A stretch of 9,867 nucleotides of DNA from Pseudomonadota bacterium. GTDB taxonomy: Bacteria; Myxococcota; Myxococcia; Myxococcales; Myxococcaceae. The translations under genes and the position numbers were made by a program. The notes beneath the pieces are model-generated. The model saw only the letters and a program-made list of their open reading frames with translations, made no database searches and had not been told where the DNA came from. Numbering within the stretch: the first letter of the stretch is position 1; every line of letters begins with the position of its first letter. Shown piece by piece: positions 1-7,903 of this stretch. The DNA lies in the NCBI GenBank assembly GCA_023424585.1, contig JAFADT010000288.1:1-9867 (forward strand), in the 5' to 3' direction.

Positions 1-962
1 CCTCCGCGCCCGCCGAGCCCTCCGCGCCCGCTGCGGCTCCGGCCGCCACCGCGCCCTCGGACGCGCCGGTGCTGGACGCGGGGGAGGGGCCGCGCACCAC
101 GGACGCGCAGCAGCAGCGGCTGGTGAACGGCGCGCCGCTCTACAACCCGAACGTCAACGTCCACATCGTCCAGAAGAAGCGCTTCGCGGACGAGGGGAAG
201 CACGAGCTGGTGCTGTACCCCGGCGTCGTCCAGGTGAACGGCAAGTTCACCAACCACGTGGGCACCGCGCTGCACTACGTCTACCACCTGCAGGAGAACT
301 TCGCGCTCCAGGTGGGCGGCCAGTACAACTGGTACTCCGACGAGAGCGACTTCAACCTGGAGCTCATCGACAAGGTGCGCGAGCAGGCCCAGGCCGCGTC
401 GTCGCTCCTGCTCCAGTGGGGCGCGCACGCGGGCGTGGAGGTGACGCCGCTCTACGGCAAGTTCGCCTTCTTCAACAACTCGCTGGCGCAGTTCAGCGTG
501 GTGCTCAGCGGGGGCGCGGGCATCGGCAAGACGCGCCACCTCATCCGCCCGGAGGTGGCGAACGAGGTGGAGGGGCAGACGTACCAGGTGCCCGCGCGCT
601 TCGGCGACACGGGCAACAAGTTCCTGGGGGAGGTGGGCGGCGGCTTCCGCGTGCAGTTCGGCGAGAGCTACGCCATCCGCCTGGAGGTGCGCGACCTCAT
701 CTACACCGCGCGCGTGGACAGGGTGGACGGCTGCAACCTGGCGGACTTCGAGGCGCTGGAGGCCGCGCGTGCCACCAACCAGCCCTTTGATGGCCTCAAC
801 CTGAGCGGCAGCTGCCAGGTGGCCAAGTTCGACGGCGTGGACCCGAAGACGAAGAAGAACTACCGCGAGGACATCATCCTCGGGCGGGACCTCGTCGCCG
901 AGCCCTCGTCGGACGTCCTCAACAACGTCAGCTTCTACGCTGGCTTCTCGGTGCTCTTCTAG
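1..962 (+). CDS. Outer-membrane beta-barrel protein, GltA/GltB (or NfsA/NfsB) type; 5' end outside window
   Basis: The reading frame is open from base 3 to the TAG at 960-962, so the true start and signal peptide lie upstream; a GTG at 69 is in frame but is not a convincing start because coding continues before it. The visible part (about 319 residues) begins with at least 20 residues rich in Pro and Ala. A region of alternating polar and aromatic/aliphatic residues follows, typical of amphipathic beta strands (for example around VQVNGKFTNHVGTALHYVYH and QVGGQYNWYS), and the protein ends in an aromatic C-terminal strand finishing in Phe (SFYAGFSVLF), the usual outer-membrane insertion signal. 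Known: Glt and Nfs systems of myxobacteria contain small barrels (GltA, GltB, GltH and Nfs paralogues) that form the outer-membrane part of the machine. Inferred: this is one of those, most likely the B-position gene, because a GltC-like gene starts two bases after its stop. The exact paralogue cannot be decided from the sequence alone. Confidence 0.85.
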   Translation, partial: SAPAEPSAPAAAPAATAPSDAPVLDAGEGPRTTDAQQQRLVNGAPLYNPNVNVHIVQKKRFADEGKHELVLYPGVVQVNGKFTNHVGTALHYVYHLQENFALQVGGQYNWYSDESDFNLELIDKVREQAQAASSLLLQWGAHAGVEVTPLYGKFAFFNNSLAQFSVVLSGGAGIGKTRHLIRPEVANEVEGQTYQVPARFGDTGNKFLGEVGGGFRVQFGESYAIRLEVRDLIYTARVDRVDGCNLADFEALEAARATNQPFDGLNLSGSCQVAKFDGVDPKTKKNYREDIILGRDLVAEPSSDVLNNVSFYAGFSVLF

Positions 963-964
963 CC

Positions 965-2503
965 ATGTCCCGACTGCTCCGACTCCTCGTCGTCCTCGGG
1001 CCCCTCGCCGTGCCCGCCGCAGCGCTCGCCCAGCAGGACGTGGGCACCTACAACCGCGCGCTGTCCGCCTTCAACGCGGGCCAGCTCGACACCGCGGCCC
1101 CGCTCTTCGCGCAGCTGGCGGAAGGGGAGGACGCGGACCTGAAGGGCAAGGCCGAGTTCTACCTGGCGCAGACCTTCGCCAAGAAGGACCTGCCCGTCGC
1201 GGCCTTCATCTCCTACGCGGCCATCGTCAACGCCGGCCCCAAGCACCCCTCGTACCTCAAGGCCATCGAGGGGCTGGTGGACATGCAGCAGCGGCTGGAT
1301 GAGCAGAACCTCATCCCCAGCATCCTCAACCAGGCCTACACCGACGAGGTGCGCGACCAGTGGGCCACGCTGCCCAAGGAGGTGCTCGCGCGCATCAACT
1401 ACCTGGTCGGCACCGCCAGCCAGCGCCGCATGCGCTTCGAGGAGGCCCGCGCGCTGCTGGAGGCCGTGCCCGCGGACAGCCGCGTCTACGCGAAGGCCCG
1501 CTACCTGCTGGGCACGGTGCTCGCCGACCCGCGCTTCCCGGGCCGCCCCGGTGAAGGCGAGACGCTGGACCGGGAGGCCCTCGCCGCGTTCCAGGCCGTG
1601 CTGAACACGCAGGAGCCGCAGGTGGAGCTGCCGGAGACGCGCGAGCTGGCCCTCCTGGGCCTGGGCCGCGTGCACTACCGCCGCGGCGAGTACGCGGACG
1701 CGGTGAAGGCCTATGAAGGCGTGCCCCGCTACGCGCGCTTCTGGGACCAGGCCCTCTTCGAGAACGGCTTCGCCCGCTTCCAGAACGAGGACTTCGGCGG
1801 CGCGCTGGGCAGCCTCCAGGCGCTGCACGCGCCGCAGTTCGAGGGCGCCTTCCAGCCCGAGTCGTGGATCCTCAAGGCCACGGTCTATTACTACTCGTGC
1901 CTCTACGACGAGGTGAAGACGACGCTCGCCGCGTTCGACGAGCGCTACGGCCCCATGGCCAAGCAGCTGGAGCCCTTCACCGGCGAGGATGTCGCGCCCA
2001 TCAACGCCTTCAACCTGGTGTCCTCCGAGAACCGCCGCCTGCCGCGCGCGGTGTACCTGTGGATCCGCAACAACGAGCGCATCCGTGAAGTGATGCGGAC
2101 GCTCACGCGCGTGGACCAGGAGAAGCGCGCCATCAGCGAGGGCCCGTGGCGCGGGACGCCGTTCGCCGCGCAGACGGTGGCGTCGCTGGAGGACATCCGC
2201 ACCACGCTGCTCCAGGTGGGCGGCACGCTCGCCAAGAACCGCATCCAGGAGGCCGCGGACAACCTCCGCACCTTCTCCGACCAGGCGGAGATCATCCGCG
2301 TGCAGACCGCGCTGGATGAGAAGGACCTCTTCTCCGAGGGCGTGGACCAGAAGGCCCTGCTGTCCCGCCAGACGCTCTACCGCCCGAAGATGCCCGGCGC
2401 GGCGTGGAACTACTGGCGCTTCCAGGGCGAGTTCTGGATCGACGAGATCGGCTACTATCAGTACACGCTCAAGCGGGGCTGCCCTGCTCGCCAGGAGAAG
2501 TAG
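965..2503 (+). CDS. gltC: Secreted TPR protein, GltC-like (NfsC-like), outer-membrane module of gliding/sporulation machinery
   Basis: A 512-residue protein. Residues 1-22 form a clear Sec signal peptide: two Arg, a Leu/Val core, then ALA before Gln23, the expected signal peptidase I site; there is no lipobox Cys. The mature protein is almost all helical, with TPR-like pairs near residues 27-60, 62-95, 225-255 and 259-290 and a further helical segment with YYYSC near 298-330. The C-terminal part carries charged helices (about 365-450) and an aromatic-rich end. The ATG lies two bases after the upstream stop and has no good Shine-Dalgarno sequence, so translation is probably coupled to the barrel gene. 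Known: GltC of Myxococcus is a TPR protein associated with the outer membrane that works with the barrels GltA and GltB. Inferred: the same role here, from the barrel neighbour, the signal peptide and the following gltD-type gene. An NfsC paralogue is the main alternative; assignment beyond 'secreted TPR protein' is moderate. Confidence 0.8.
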   Translation: MSRLLRLLVVLGPLAVPAAALAQQDVGTYNRALSAFNAGQLDTAAPLFAQLAEGEDADLKGKAEFYLAQTFAKKDLPVAAFISYAAIVNAGPKHPSYLKAIEGLVDMQQRLDEQNLIPSILNQAYTDEVRDQWATLPKEVLARINYLVGTASQRRMRFEEARALLEAVPADSRVYAKARYLLGTVLADPRFPGRPGEGETLDREALAAFQAVLNTQEPQVELPETRELALLGLGRVHYRRGEYADAVKAYEGVPRYARFWDQALFENGFARFQNEDFGGALGSLQALHAPQFEGAFQPESWILKATVYYYSCLYDEVKTTLAAFDERYGPMAKQLEPFTGEDVAPINAFNLVSSENRRLPRAVYLWIRNNERIREVMRTLTRVDQEKRAISEGPWRGTPFAAQTVASLEDIRTTLLQVGGTLAKNRIQEAADNLRTFSDQAEIIRVQTALDEKDLFSEGVDQKALLSRQTLYRPKMPGAAWNYWRFQGEFWIDEIGYYQYTLKRGCPARQEK

Positions 2504-2546
2504 GCAAGTAGGAGCCGGGCGCACCTGCCCGCCGTGAGAAGCACCC

Positions 2547-2592
2547 AAGAGGCCCCGCCACCGTGCGTTTGTCACGGAGGACGGGGCCTCTT
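2547..2592 (+). terminator. Strong nested hairpin after the gltC-like gene; probable terminator
   Basis: The arms AAGAGGCCCCG (2547-2557) and CGGGGCCTCTT (2582-2592) are an exact 11-base inverted repeat. Inside them CCGTG (2561-2565) pairs with CACGG (2573-2577) around a seven-base loop, CGTTTGT. It starts 43 bases after the stop codon of the gltC-like gene. There is no long T tract after the stem (only the TT within the arm), so it is not a textbook intrinsic terminator, but the stem is very stable and sits where one is expected. It would separate the barrel/gltC transcript from the gltD transcript. It could instead act as a 3' stabiliser or attenuator. Confidence 0.55.
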
Positions 2593-2674
2593 CGCTGGAT
2601 GTTGAGTCCTGGAAGCTGGCTCGGACTGATCGCGTACGGCGGGGCACAAGGCACGTTCCGGGCCACTTCTCAAT

Positions 2675-2731
2675 CTGGGAACCCGCGTCTACTTTCCGTC
2701 GTCCCTCCCAGCTGGGCAGATGTTTTCCCAG
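2675..2731. repeat. CTGGG/CCCAG inverted-repeat cluster in the leader of the gltD-type gene
   Basis: CTGGGAA (2675-2681) is matched by TTCCCAG (2725-2731), and between them lies a perfect ten-base palindrome, CCCAGCTGGG (2707-2716). The cluster ends 31 bases before the ATG of the gltD-type gene and 21 bases before its ribosome binding site. It could fold in the mRNA leader or form a protein-binding site; short G/C-rich repeats also arise by chance at this base composition, so function is unproven. Confidence 0.35.
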
Positions 2732-2752
2732 GCAGGCGAGGCGCGGTTCTCC

Positions 2753-2757
2753 AGGAG
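2753..2757 (+). promoter_or_regulatory. Ribosome binding site of the gltD-type gene
   Basis: AGGAG lies five bases before the ATG at 2763. It is a good Shine-Dalgarno match and supports this start, which is followed directly by a signal peptide. Confidence 0.7.
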
Positions 2758-2762
2758 CTCGC

Positions 2763-5700
2763 ATGAAGGTGGTTCTTCGGTTCGGTGCACTGGCGGTGGG
2801 CGTGGCGCTCGCGGCCGGTGGGGTGGGGGAGGCGGCGGAGGAGACGGCACCGCCGCGCAAGGTGGCGACGAAGAAGTCCTCCTCGAAGGCCGCGGCGAAG
2901 AAGGCCGAGGCCGCGAGCAAGAAGGGCAAGGAGGAGGCCAGGAAGGCGGAGCTGCCGCCCGGCGTCGCGCCCCAGGACATGCGCAAGGGCCCGGCGCGGG
3001 TGAAGCCCGCCACGGCCAAGTTCGCGGACATGCCGCGCATCGCGGACTCCAAGAGGGACGCGCTCGCGGACAAGAAGCGCGACGAGGCCATCGAGGGCTT
3101 CAAGCGCCTCATCCCCAAGCTGCAGGAGACCTCCACGCAGAAGGCGGAGATGCAGTACCGCCTGTCGGAGCTCTACTGGGAGAAGTCCAAGTACCTCTAC
3201 CAGCTGGAGATGGAGAAGTTCCTCACGGCGGAGAAGGCCTACGACGCCGCCGTGGCGCGCGGGGAGAAGGCCACGCCGCCGGAGCAGGACCACCGCGAGT
3301 CCGAGCGCTACCGCGCGGAGACGATGCGCATCTACGAGGCCATCCTCGCCGAGTACCCGGACTACCCGGCCCGCGACGAGGTCCTCTTCTCCCTGGGCTA
3401 CAACCTCTACGAGCTCAACCGCCGCGAGGACGCGGTGGCGCGCTACGAGGAGCTGATCCGCGACTTCCCGAAGTCGCAGTTCGTCCCGGACGCGTACATC
3501 CAGCTGGGCAACCACTACTTCGACAACAACAAGCTGCTGCCCGCGAAGGAGAACTACGAGAAGGCGCGCGACTCCGGCGTGCCGAAGATCTACGCCTACG
3601 CCACCTACAAGCTGTCCTGGTGTGACTTCAACGCGGGCGACCTGGACGCGGGCCTGAAGAAGCTGCACGAGGTGGTGGACTACGCGGGCCAGCGCGGCGC
3701 GGAGCTGGGCGACCTGCGCACGGAGGCCCTCAACGACCTCACCGTCTTCTACGTCCAGCTGGATCAGCCCAAGGAGGCGCTCGCCTACTTCAAGGAGAAG
3801 GCGCCGCCGAAGCGCCAGGGCCGGCTGCTCGCGAAGACGGCCGCGGGCCTGGTGGACGCGGGCCACTTCGACAGCGCCATCCTGGTGTACCGCACGCTCA
3901 TCGACGACGCGCCCATGGGCGCGAACGCGCCGGAGTACCAGCAGGCGGTGGTGCGCGCGTATGAAGGCCTGCGCCAGCGCCAGCAGGTCCGCAAGGAGAT
4001 GAAGCGGATGGTGGACCTCTACCGCCCGGGCGGCGAGTGGTGGACCGCCAACGCGGGCAACGCGGGCGTGCTGCGCAACGCCTTCAGCGTCACCGAGGAG
4101 GCCATGCGCGTGATGGTGACCGAGTACCACCAGGAGGCGCAGAAGACGCGCCAGGTGGAGACCTACCGGCTCGCGCGCGACATCTACAAGCAGTACGTGG
4201 ACGCGTTCGCCTCCAGCGACAACCCGGAGTTCGTCGCGGACTCGGCCTTCAACATCCGCTTCTTCTACGCGGAGATCCTCTGGGCCCTGGAGGAGTGGGA
4301 GGCCGCCGCCGCCGAGTACGACGCCGTGGTGGCGTTCCAGATTCCGGACCGCGACTCCGCCAGGGAGGTCTCCAACGAGGCCTACCGCAAGTCCGCCGCG
4401 TACAACGCGGTGCTCGCCTACGACAAGCTGGTCAAGATCGAGCGCGGCCAGCTCTCCAAGAGCGACCTGAAGGACGGCCAGAAGGTCGACGAGAAGAAGG
4501 ACAAGGGCGACGTCGCCAAGCAGAAGCTGGTGAAGCGCGACGCCAAGGAGCAGGCCGAGCAGCCGCTCACGAAGTTCGAGGACCGGCTGGTCGCCGCGTG
4601 CGACACGTACAACACGCTGTACCCGGGCAACCAGGATGAGATCGACCTGCGCTACCAGGCCGCGGTCATCCTCTACGACCGCGCGCACTTCGTGGACGCG
4701 GCCCGGCGCTTCGGGGAGATCATCGACAAGTTCCCGGAGGAGCGCCGCTCGCGCGACGCCGCGGACCTGACCATGTACGTGCTGGAGAGCCGCGAGGAGT
4801 GGCAGGAGCTCAACACGCTCTCTCGCAAGTTCCTCTCCAACAAGAGGCTGTCCAAGCCCGGATCGGACTTCGCCCAGCGCGTGGCCCGCGTGGTGGAGGG
4901 CAGCCAGTACAAGTACGTGGACGAGGTCATCTACAAGAAGGAGAAGAACCCGGCCAAGGCCGCCGAGGAGTTCCTCTCCTTCGTGACGGAGTTCCCCAAG
5001 TCGGAGAACGCGGACCGCGCGCTCACCTACGCGATGGTCATCGCGCAGGAGGCGGGGGAGGTGGACAAGGGCATCACCGCCGGCGAGCGCGTCCTCAAGG
5101 AGTACCCGAACAGCAACTTCGAGCTGAAGACGCGCTACACGCTGTCCGGCCTCTACGAGAAGGTCGCCGAGTTCAAGAAGGCCGCCGCCATGTCCGAGTC
5201 CTTCGTGGCCGGGTACGACGCCGCGCTCAAGGCCCGCGAGACGCAGGCGAAGAAGGACAAGGAGAAGAAGGCCAGGCCCGCCGCCGTGGCGAAGAAGGAC
5301 GACACGCCGGGCGCCGCGGAGGACGCGGAGTCCAAGCGCGCGCAGAAGGCCGCCGAGCGCAAGGCGCAGGTGGACGCCGCGGGCGAGTGGGTGGCGGACG
5401 CCCTCTTCAACGCGGGCGTCTGGTACGACGGCCTGGGCGAGTCCCAGAAGGCCGTCACCGCGTGGAACAACTACCTGACGCGCTTCAAGGACCGCAAGGA
5501 CGTGCCGCAGGTGGCCTTCTCCATCGGCCTGGTGTGGGAGAAGGAGAAGAAGTGGGGCGACGCGGCCCGCGCCTTCAGCCGCTTCGTGGAGGACTACGGC
5601 CGCGACCCGCGCACCGCCGCGGGGCAGGGGTACCTGGCGCGCTACCACGAGCTGCTCGCGTACCAGAAGATGAAGGACGTCCGTGGCCAGGAGAAGGCGC

Positions 5701-6419
5701 AGGACGAGCTGGTGCGCGGCTGGAACAAGCTCCCGGAGAGCGTGCGCAAGGACACCGCGGTGCTCAACGCCTACGGCCACGCGCGCTTCCTGGCGCTGGA
5801 GCCCACGTGGAAGCGCTTCTCGGAGATCAAGTTCACGCGCGTCTCCACCATCCGCCGTGACCTGACGAACAAGCAGCGCGAGATGCAGCGCGTGGAGAAG
5901 GAGTACGCGGCGGTGCTCGCCACGGGCTCCGGCGAGTGGGGCATCGCGGCGCTGACGCGCATCGGCCTCGCGTACGCGGACTTCGCGCGCAACATCATGG
6001 AATCGCCGGATCCGTCCGGTCTGGATGAAGAGCAGCTCAGCATGTACCGCGGCGAGCTGGAGAACCTGGCGCTGCCGCTGGAGGACAAGGCCGGCGAGGC
6101 CCTGGAGAAGGGCCTCCAGAAGGCCTACGAGCTGGGCATCTACAGCGAGTGGACGCTGGCCGCGCAGGAGCAGGTCAACCGCCTCCATCCGGGGGCCTAC
6201 GCCCAGGTGCGGCCGGTGACGTACCGGGGCAGCAGTGATTCGCGCATCGCCTCGGGCGTGCTGAAGGACCTCAATGGCCCCGTCAGCGCCTCCGCGGAGC
6301 CCCAGCCCGCCGCGCCGGAGGCCGCGCCCGCGGAGAACACCCGGCCCGCCGCCTCGCCGGAGGGCACGGGCGCAGCGAAGCCCGAGCCCACCGCGTCGCT
6401 CGAGGGGGTGCGGCCGTGA
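2763..6419 (+). CDS. gltD: Large periplasmic TPR protein, GltD (AgmU) type, core of the gliding machinery (or NfsD paralogue)
   Basis: A 1218-residue protein starting at an ATG with a good AGGAG. Residues 1-24 form a Sec signal peptide (MKVVLRF, hydrophobic core, cleavage near GEA/AE). Residues 33-62 are a Lys/Ala-rich stretch resembling histone tails. TolA-partner/YbgF-like TPR helices follow, clearest at about 185-305, and helical repeats continue through most of the protein. Two highly charged inserts interrupt them: about 566-605 and 818-875, both rich in Lys/Glu/Ala. A helical C-terminal domain (about 1010-1150, with a PLEDKAGEALEKGLQKAYEL-type segment) precedes a Pro/Ala/Glu-rich tail (1171-1218). 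Known: GltD/AgmU is a giant TPR protein of the Myxococcus gliding complex, in the periplasm. Inferred: the same here from size, domain order and the following gltE, gltF and gltG types. Its stop is within the GTGA overlap with the longest possible gltE start, so the two genes are surely co-transcribed. NfsD is the alternative identity. Confidence 0.88.
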   Translation: MKVVLRFGALAVGVALAAGGVGEAAEETAPPRKVATKKSSSKAAAKKAEAASKKGKEEARKAELPPGVAPQDMRKGPARVKPATAKFADMPRIADSKRDALADKKRDEAIEGFKRLIPKLQETSTQKAEMQYRLSELYWEKSKYLYQLEMEKFLTAEKAYDAAVARGEKATPPEQDHRESERYRAETMRIYEAILAEYPDYPARDEVLFSLGYNLYELNRREDAVARYEELIRDFPKSQFVPDAYIQLGNHYFDNNKLLPAKENYEKARDSGVPKIYAYATYKLSWCDFNAGDLDAGLKKLHEVVDYAGQRGAELGDLRTEALNDLTVFYVQLDQPKEALAYFKEKAPPKRQGRLLAKTAAGLVDAGHFDSAILVYRTLIDDAPMGANAPEYQQAVVRAYEGLRQRQQVRKEMKRMVDLYRPGGEWWTANAGNAGVLRNAFSVTEEAMRVMVTEYHQEAQKTRQVETYRLARDIYKQYVDAFASSDNPEFVADSAFNIRFFYAEILWALEEWEAAAAEYDAVVAFQIPDRDSAREVSNEAYRKSAAYNAVLAYDKLVKIERGQLSKSDLKDGQKVDEKKDKGDVAKQKLVKRDAKEQAEQPLTKFEDRLVAACDTYNTLYPGNQDEIDLRYQAAVILYDRAHFVDAARRFGEIIDKFPEERRSRDAADLTMYVLESREEWQELNTLSRKFLSNKRLSKPGSDFAQRVARVVEGSQYKYVDEVIYKKEKNPAKAAEEFLSFVTEFPKSENADRALTYAMVIAQEAGEVDKGITAGERVLKEYPNSNFELKTRYTLSGLYEKVAEFKKAAAMSESFVAGYDAALKARETQAKKDKEKKARPAAVAKKDDTPGAAEDAESKRAQKAAERKAQVDAAGEWVADALFNAGVWYDGLGESQKAVTAWNNYLTRFKDRKDVPQVAFSIGLVWEKEKKWGDAARAFSRFVEDYGRDPRTAAGQGYLARYHELLAYQKMKDVRGQEKAQDELVRGWNKLPESVRKDTAVLNAYGHARFLALEPTWKRFSEIKFTRVSTIRRDLTNKQREMQRVEKEYAAVLATGSGEWGIAALTRIGLAYADFARNIMESPDPSGLDEEQLSMYRGELENLALPLEDKAGEALEKGLQKAYELGIYSEWTLAAQEQVNRLHPGAYAQVRPVTYRGSSDSRIASGVLKDLNGPVSASAEPQPAAPEAAPAENTRPAASPEGTGAAKPEPTASLEGVRP

Positions 6420-6452
6420 AGACGAACCACAGCATCGACATGCGCAGCCAGT

Positions 6453-6460
6453 GGAAGGGG
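6453..6460 (+). promoter_or_regulatory. Purine-rich ribosome binding site favouring the internal gltE start
   Basis: GGAAGGGG lies six bases before the ATG at 6467. It competes with a GAGGGGG (6402-6408) that could serve the GTG at 6416. The internal start gives a normal nine-residue n-region before the lipoprotein signal core, which the GTG start does not. Confidence 0.4.
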
Positions 6461-6466
6461 ACGGGG

Positions 6467-7852
6467 ATGGAAGGTTTTCGCACCAAGCGCTGGTTCCTGG
6501 CGGGGGCCTTCGCCTTCGCCTTCACCACGGCGTGCGCCACGGGCCCGAAGCCCGTCGCGATGAACGCGGTGGAGCAGCCCGCCGTCACCGTGCCCGCGCC
6601 GCCGCCTCCCGCCCCGGCGGAGAAGGCCGACGCCAACGGTCGGTTCGCGGAGGCCCTGAAGGCCTATGAGGCCGGGGACCTGGACGCCGCGCGCAAGGGC
6701 TTCGAGGACGTCGTCTCCCAGGAGCCGAAGGCGCTCAACGCCCGCTTCAACCTGGGCGTCATCGCGGAGAAGCAGGGCCGCCCCGCGGATGCCCGGGTGG
6801 CGTACGAGCAGGTGCTCGCGCTGGATCCGGCGCACACGCCGTCGGTGATGAACCTGGGGCTGATGCACCGGCACCAGGGACAGCTGGACGAGGCCATCTC
6901 GCTCTACACGAAGGCGCTCCAGACGCCGGGCCATGCGCACGACGAGCCGGTGCTCAACGCGCTGGCCGCGACGTACCGCCTGGCCGGCAGGCTGGACGAG
7001 GCGGAGGCCACCGGCAGGCGCGTGCTCGCGCGCAGCAAGGACAACGCGGAGGCGTACAAGACGCTCGCGCTGGTGGCGTACGACCGGGGCCAGTACCGGC
7101 TGGCGGAGCTGCTGATCATCAACGCGCGCAAGGTGGCGCAGGACGATCCGGCCATCTCCAACACGCTGGGGATGATCTACCTGAAGATGGAGGACCGTCC
7201 GCGCGCGCTCGCCCAGTTCCAGAAGGCCGTGTCGCTGGATGACACCTTCGCGCCCGGCCACCTCAACCTGGGCGCCCTGGCGCTGAGCTACCGCGACTAC
7301 GCGGGCGCGGAGAGGGCGTTCACCAAGGCCCTGGCCCTGGAGCCCGACGGCCTGGAGGGCCAGCTGTACCTGGCGTACGCGCTGGACGGCCAGAAGGGCG
7401 TGGATCCGAAGAAGGGCGTCGCCGCGGGCGAGGCGTTCGAGAAGGTGCTCGCGCGCGCCGCGGACAAGCCGGAGGCGGTGTGCGGCGCGGGCTGGGCGTA
7501 CGCGGCCGACCGCGCGGGCTTCGAGAAGGCCATCGCGTTCCTGGACCGCTGCAAGGAGCTGTCCTCCACGACGGAGCAGGACAAGCAGCTCATCACCGCC
7601 AAGGTGAACGGCCTCCAGAACATGCTCAAGAACCCGCCGCCCGCCGCCACGGCGGAGGCGGAGGGCGGGCCCAGGAAGGACGCGGAGGCCACCGGCGGCG
7701 CGGGCTCGTCCGTGATGAACCAGCTGCCCCAGGACCCCAGCGCGCCCGAGCAGGCCCCGGCGGAAGAGGGGGCGGCCGCGCCCGAGGCGGCGCCCGCCGA
7801 CGGAGCGTCTGGCAATGGACAGACGGCTCCGACGCCTGCTCCAACGCCCTGA
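6467..7852 (+). CDS. gltE: TPR-repeat lipoprotein, GltE (AglT) type
   Basis: A 461-residue protein if started at the ATG at 6467. The frame is open back to a GTG at 6416 (478 residues) that overlaps the gltD stop as GTGA, and an ATG at 6440 is also possible. The 6467 start is preferred because it gives a compact lipoprotein signal: FRTKRW, a hydrophobic run, then FTTAC with Cys23 (bases 6533-6535) as the lipidation site. The -3 Thr makes the lipobox atypical. A Pro-rich linker (about 34-52) leads to at least eight TPR-like helix pairs (about 56-388) with canonical spacing, for example LNARFNLGVIAEKQGRPADA and AISNTLGMIYLKMEDRPRAL. The tail (about 389-461) is rich in Pro, Ala and Glu. Known: GltE/AglT is a TPR lipoprotein required for adventurous gliding in Myxococcus and works with GltD. 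Inferred: the same here, from lipobox, TPR array and position. Ala at +2 gives no inner-membrane retention signal of the E. coli Asp type. Confidence 0.87.
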   Translation: MEGFRTKRWFLAGAFAFAFTTACATGPKPVAMNAVEQPAVTVPAPPPPAPAEKADANGRFAEALKAYEAGDLDAARKGFEDVVSQEPKALNARFNLGVIAEKQGRPADARVAYEQVLALDPAHTPSVMNLGLMHRHQGQLDEAISLYTKALQTPGHAHDEPVLNALAATYRLAGRLDEAEATGRRVLARSKDNAEAYKTLALVAYDRGQYRLAELLIINARKVAQDDPAISNTLGMIYLKMEDRPRALAQFQKAVSLDDTFAPGHLNLGALALSYRDYAGAERAFTKALALEPDGLEGQLYLAYALDGQKGVDPKKGVAAGEAFEKVLARAADKPEAVCGAGWAYAADRAGFEKAIAFLDRCKELSSTTEQDKQLITAKVNGLQNMLKNPPPAATAEAEGGPRKDAEATGGAGSSVMNQLPQDPSAPEQAPAEEGAAAPEAAPADGASGNGQTAPTPAPTP

Positions 7853-7871
7853 AGAAACAACAGTCGTCCCA

Positions 7872-7899
7872 GCGGGAAGGACGAGAACTTTCTTCCCGC
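7872..7899 (+). terminator. Hairpin 1 after the gltE-type gene
   Basis: GCGGGAAG (7872-7879) and CTTCCCGC (7892-7899) are an exact eight-base inverted repeat around a 12-base loop, followed by CTTT. It begins 19 bases after the gltE stop and is followed at once by a second hairpin. It may terminate part of the transcript or protect its 3' end. Confidence 0.45.
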
Positions 7900-7903
7900 C
7901 TTT

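Noticed and set aside
510..533. A Walker A-like string (GGAGIGKT) in the barrel protein
   Set aside because: It matches the P-loop pattern, but lies between predicted beta strands of an outer-membrane barrel, with no Walker B or nucleotide-binding fold; a chance match.
2649..2664. A GG-N10-GC string (GGCACG half followed by GGGC) in the spacer before gltD as a sigma-54 promoter
   Set aside because: The -24 half is good but the -12 half lacks the TT before GC; such spacing is common in G+C-rich DNA.
2563..2766. Small + strand open frame in the spacer before gltD
   Set aside because: It begins inside the terminator-like hairpin and overlaps the gltD start; no Shine-Dalgarno sequence, signal or recognisable features.
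959..3136. Long minus-strand open frame opposite the gltC-like gene and the start of the gltD type
   Set aside because: Same composition effect; it runs across the spacer and the signal-peptide region of a well-supported + strand gene and shows no recognisable domain.
2670..6188. A very long open frame on the minus strand (over 1100 codons) opposite the gltD-type gene
   Set aside because: Its translation is a low-complexity mix of Leu, Val, Arg, Gly and His without domains. G/C-ending codons on the sense strand leave few stops in this antisense frame, so it is a composition shadow.
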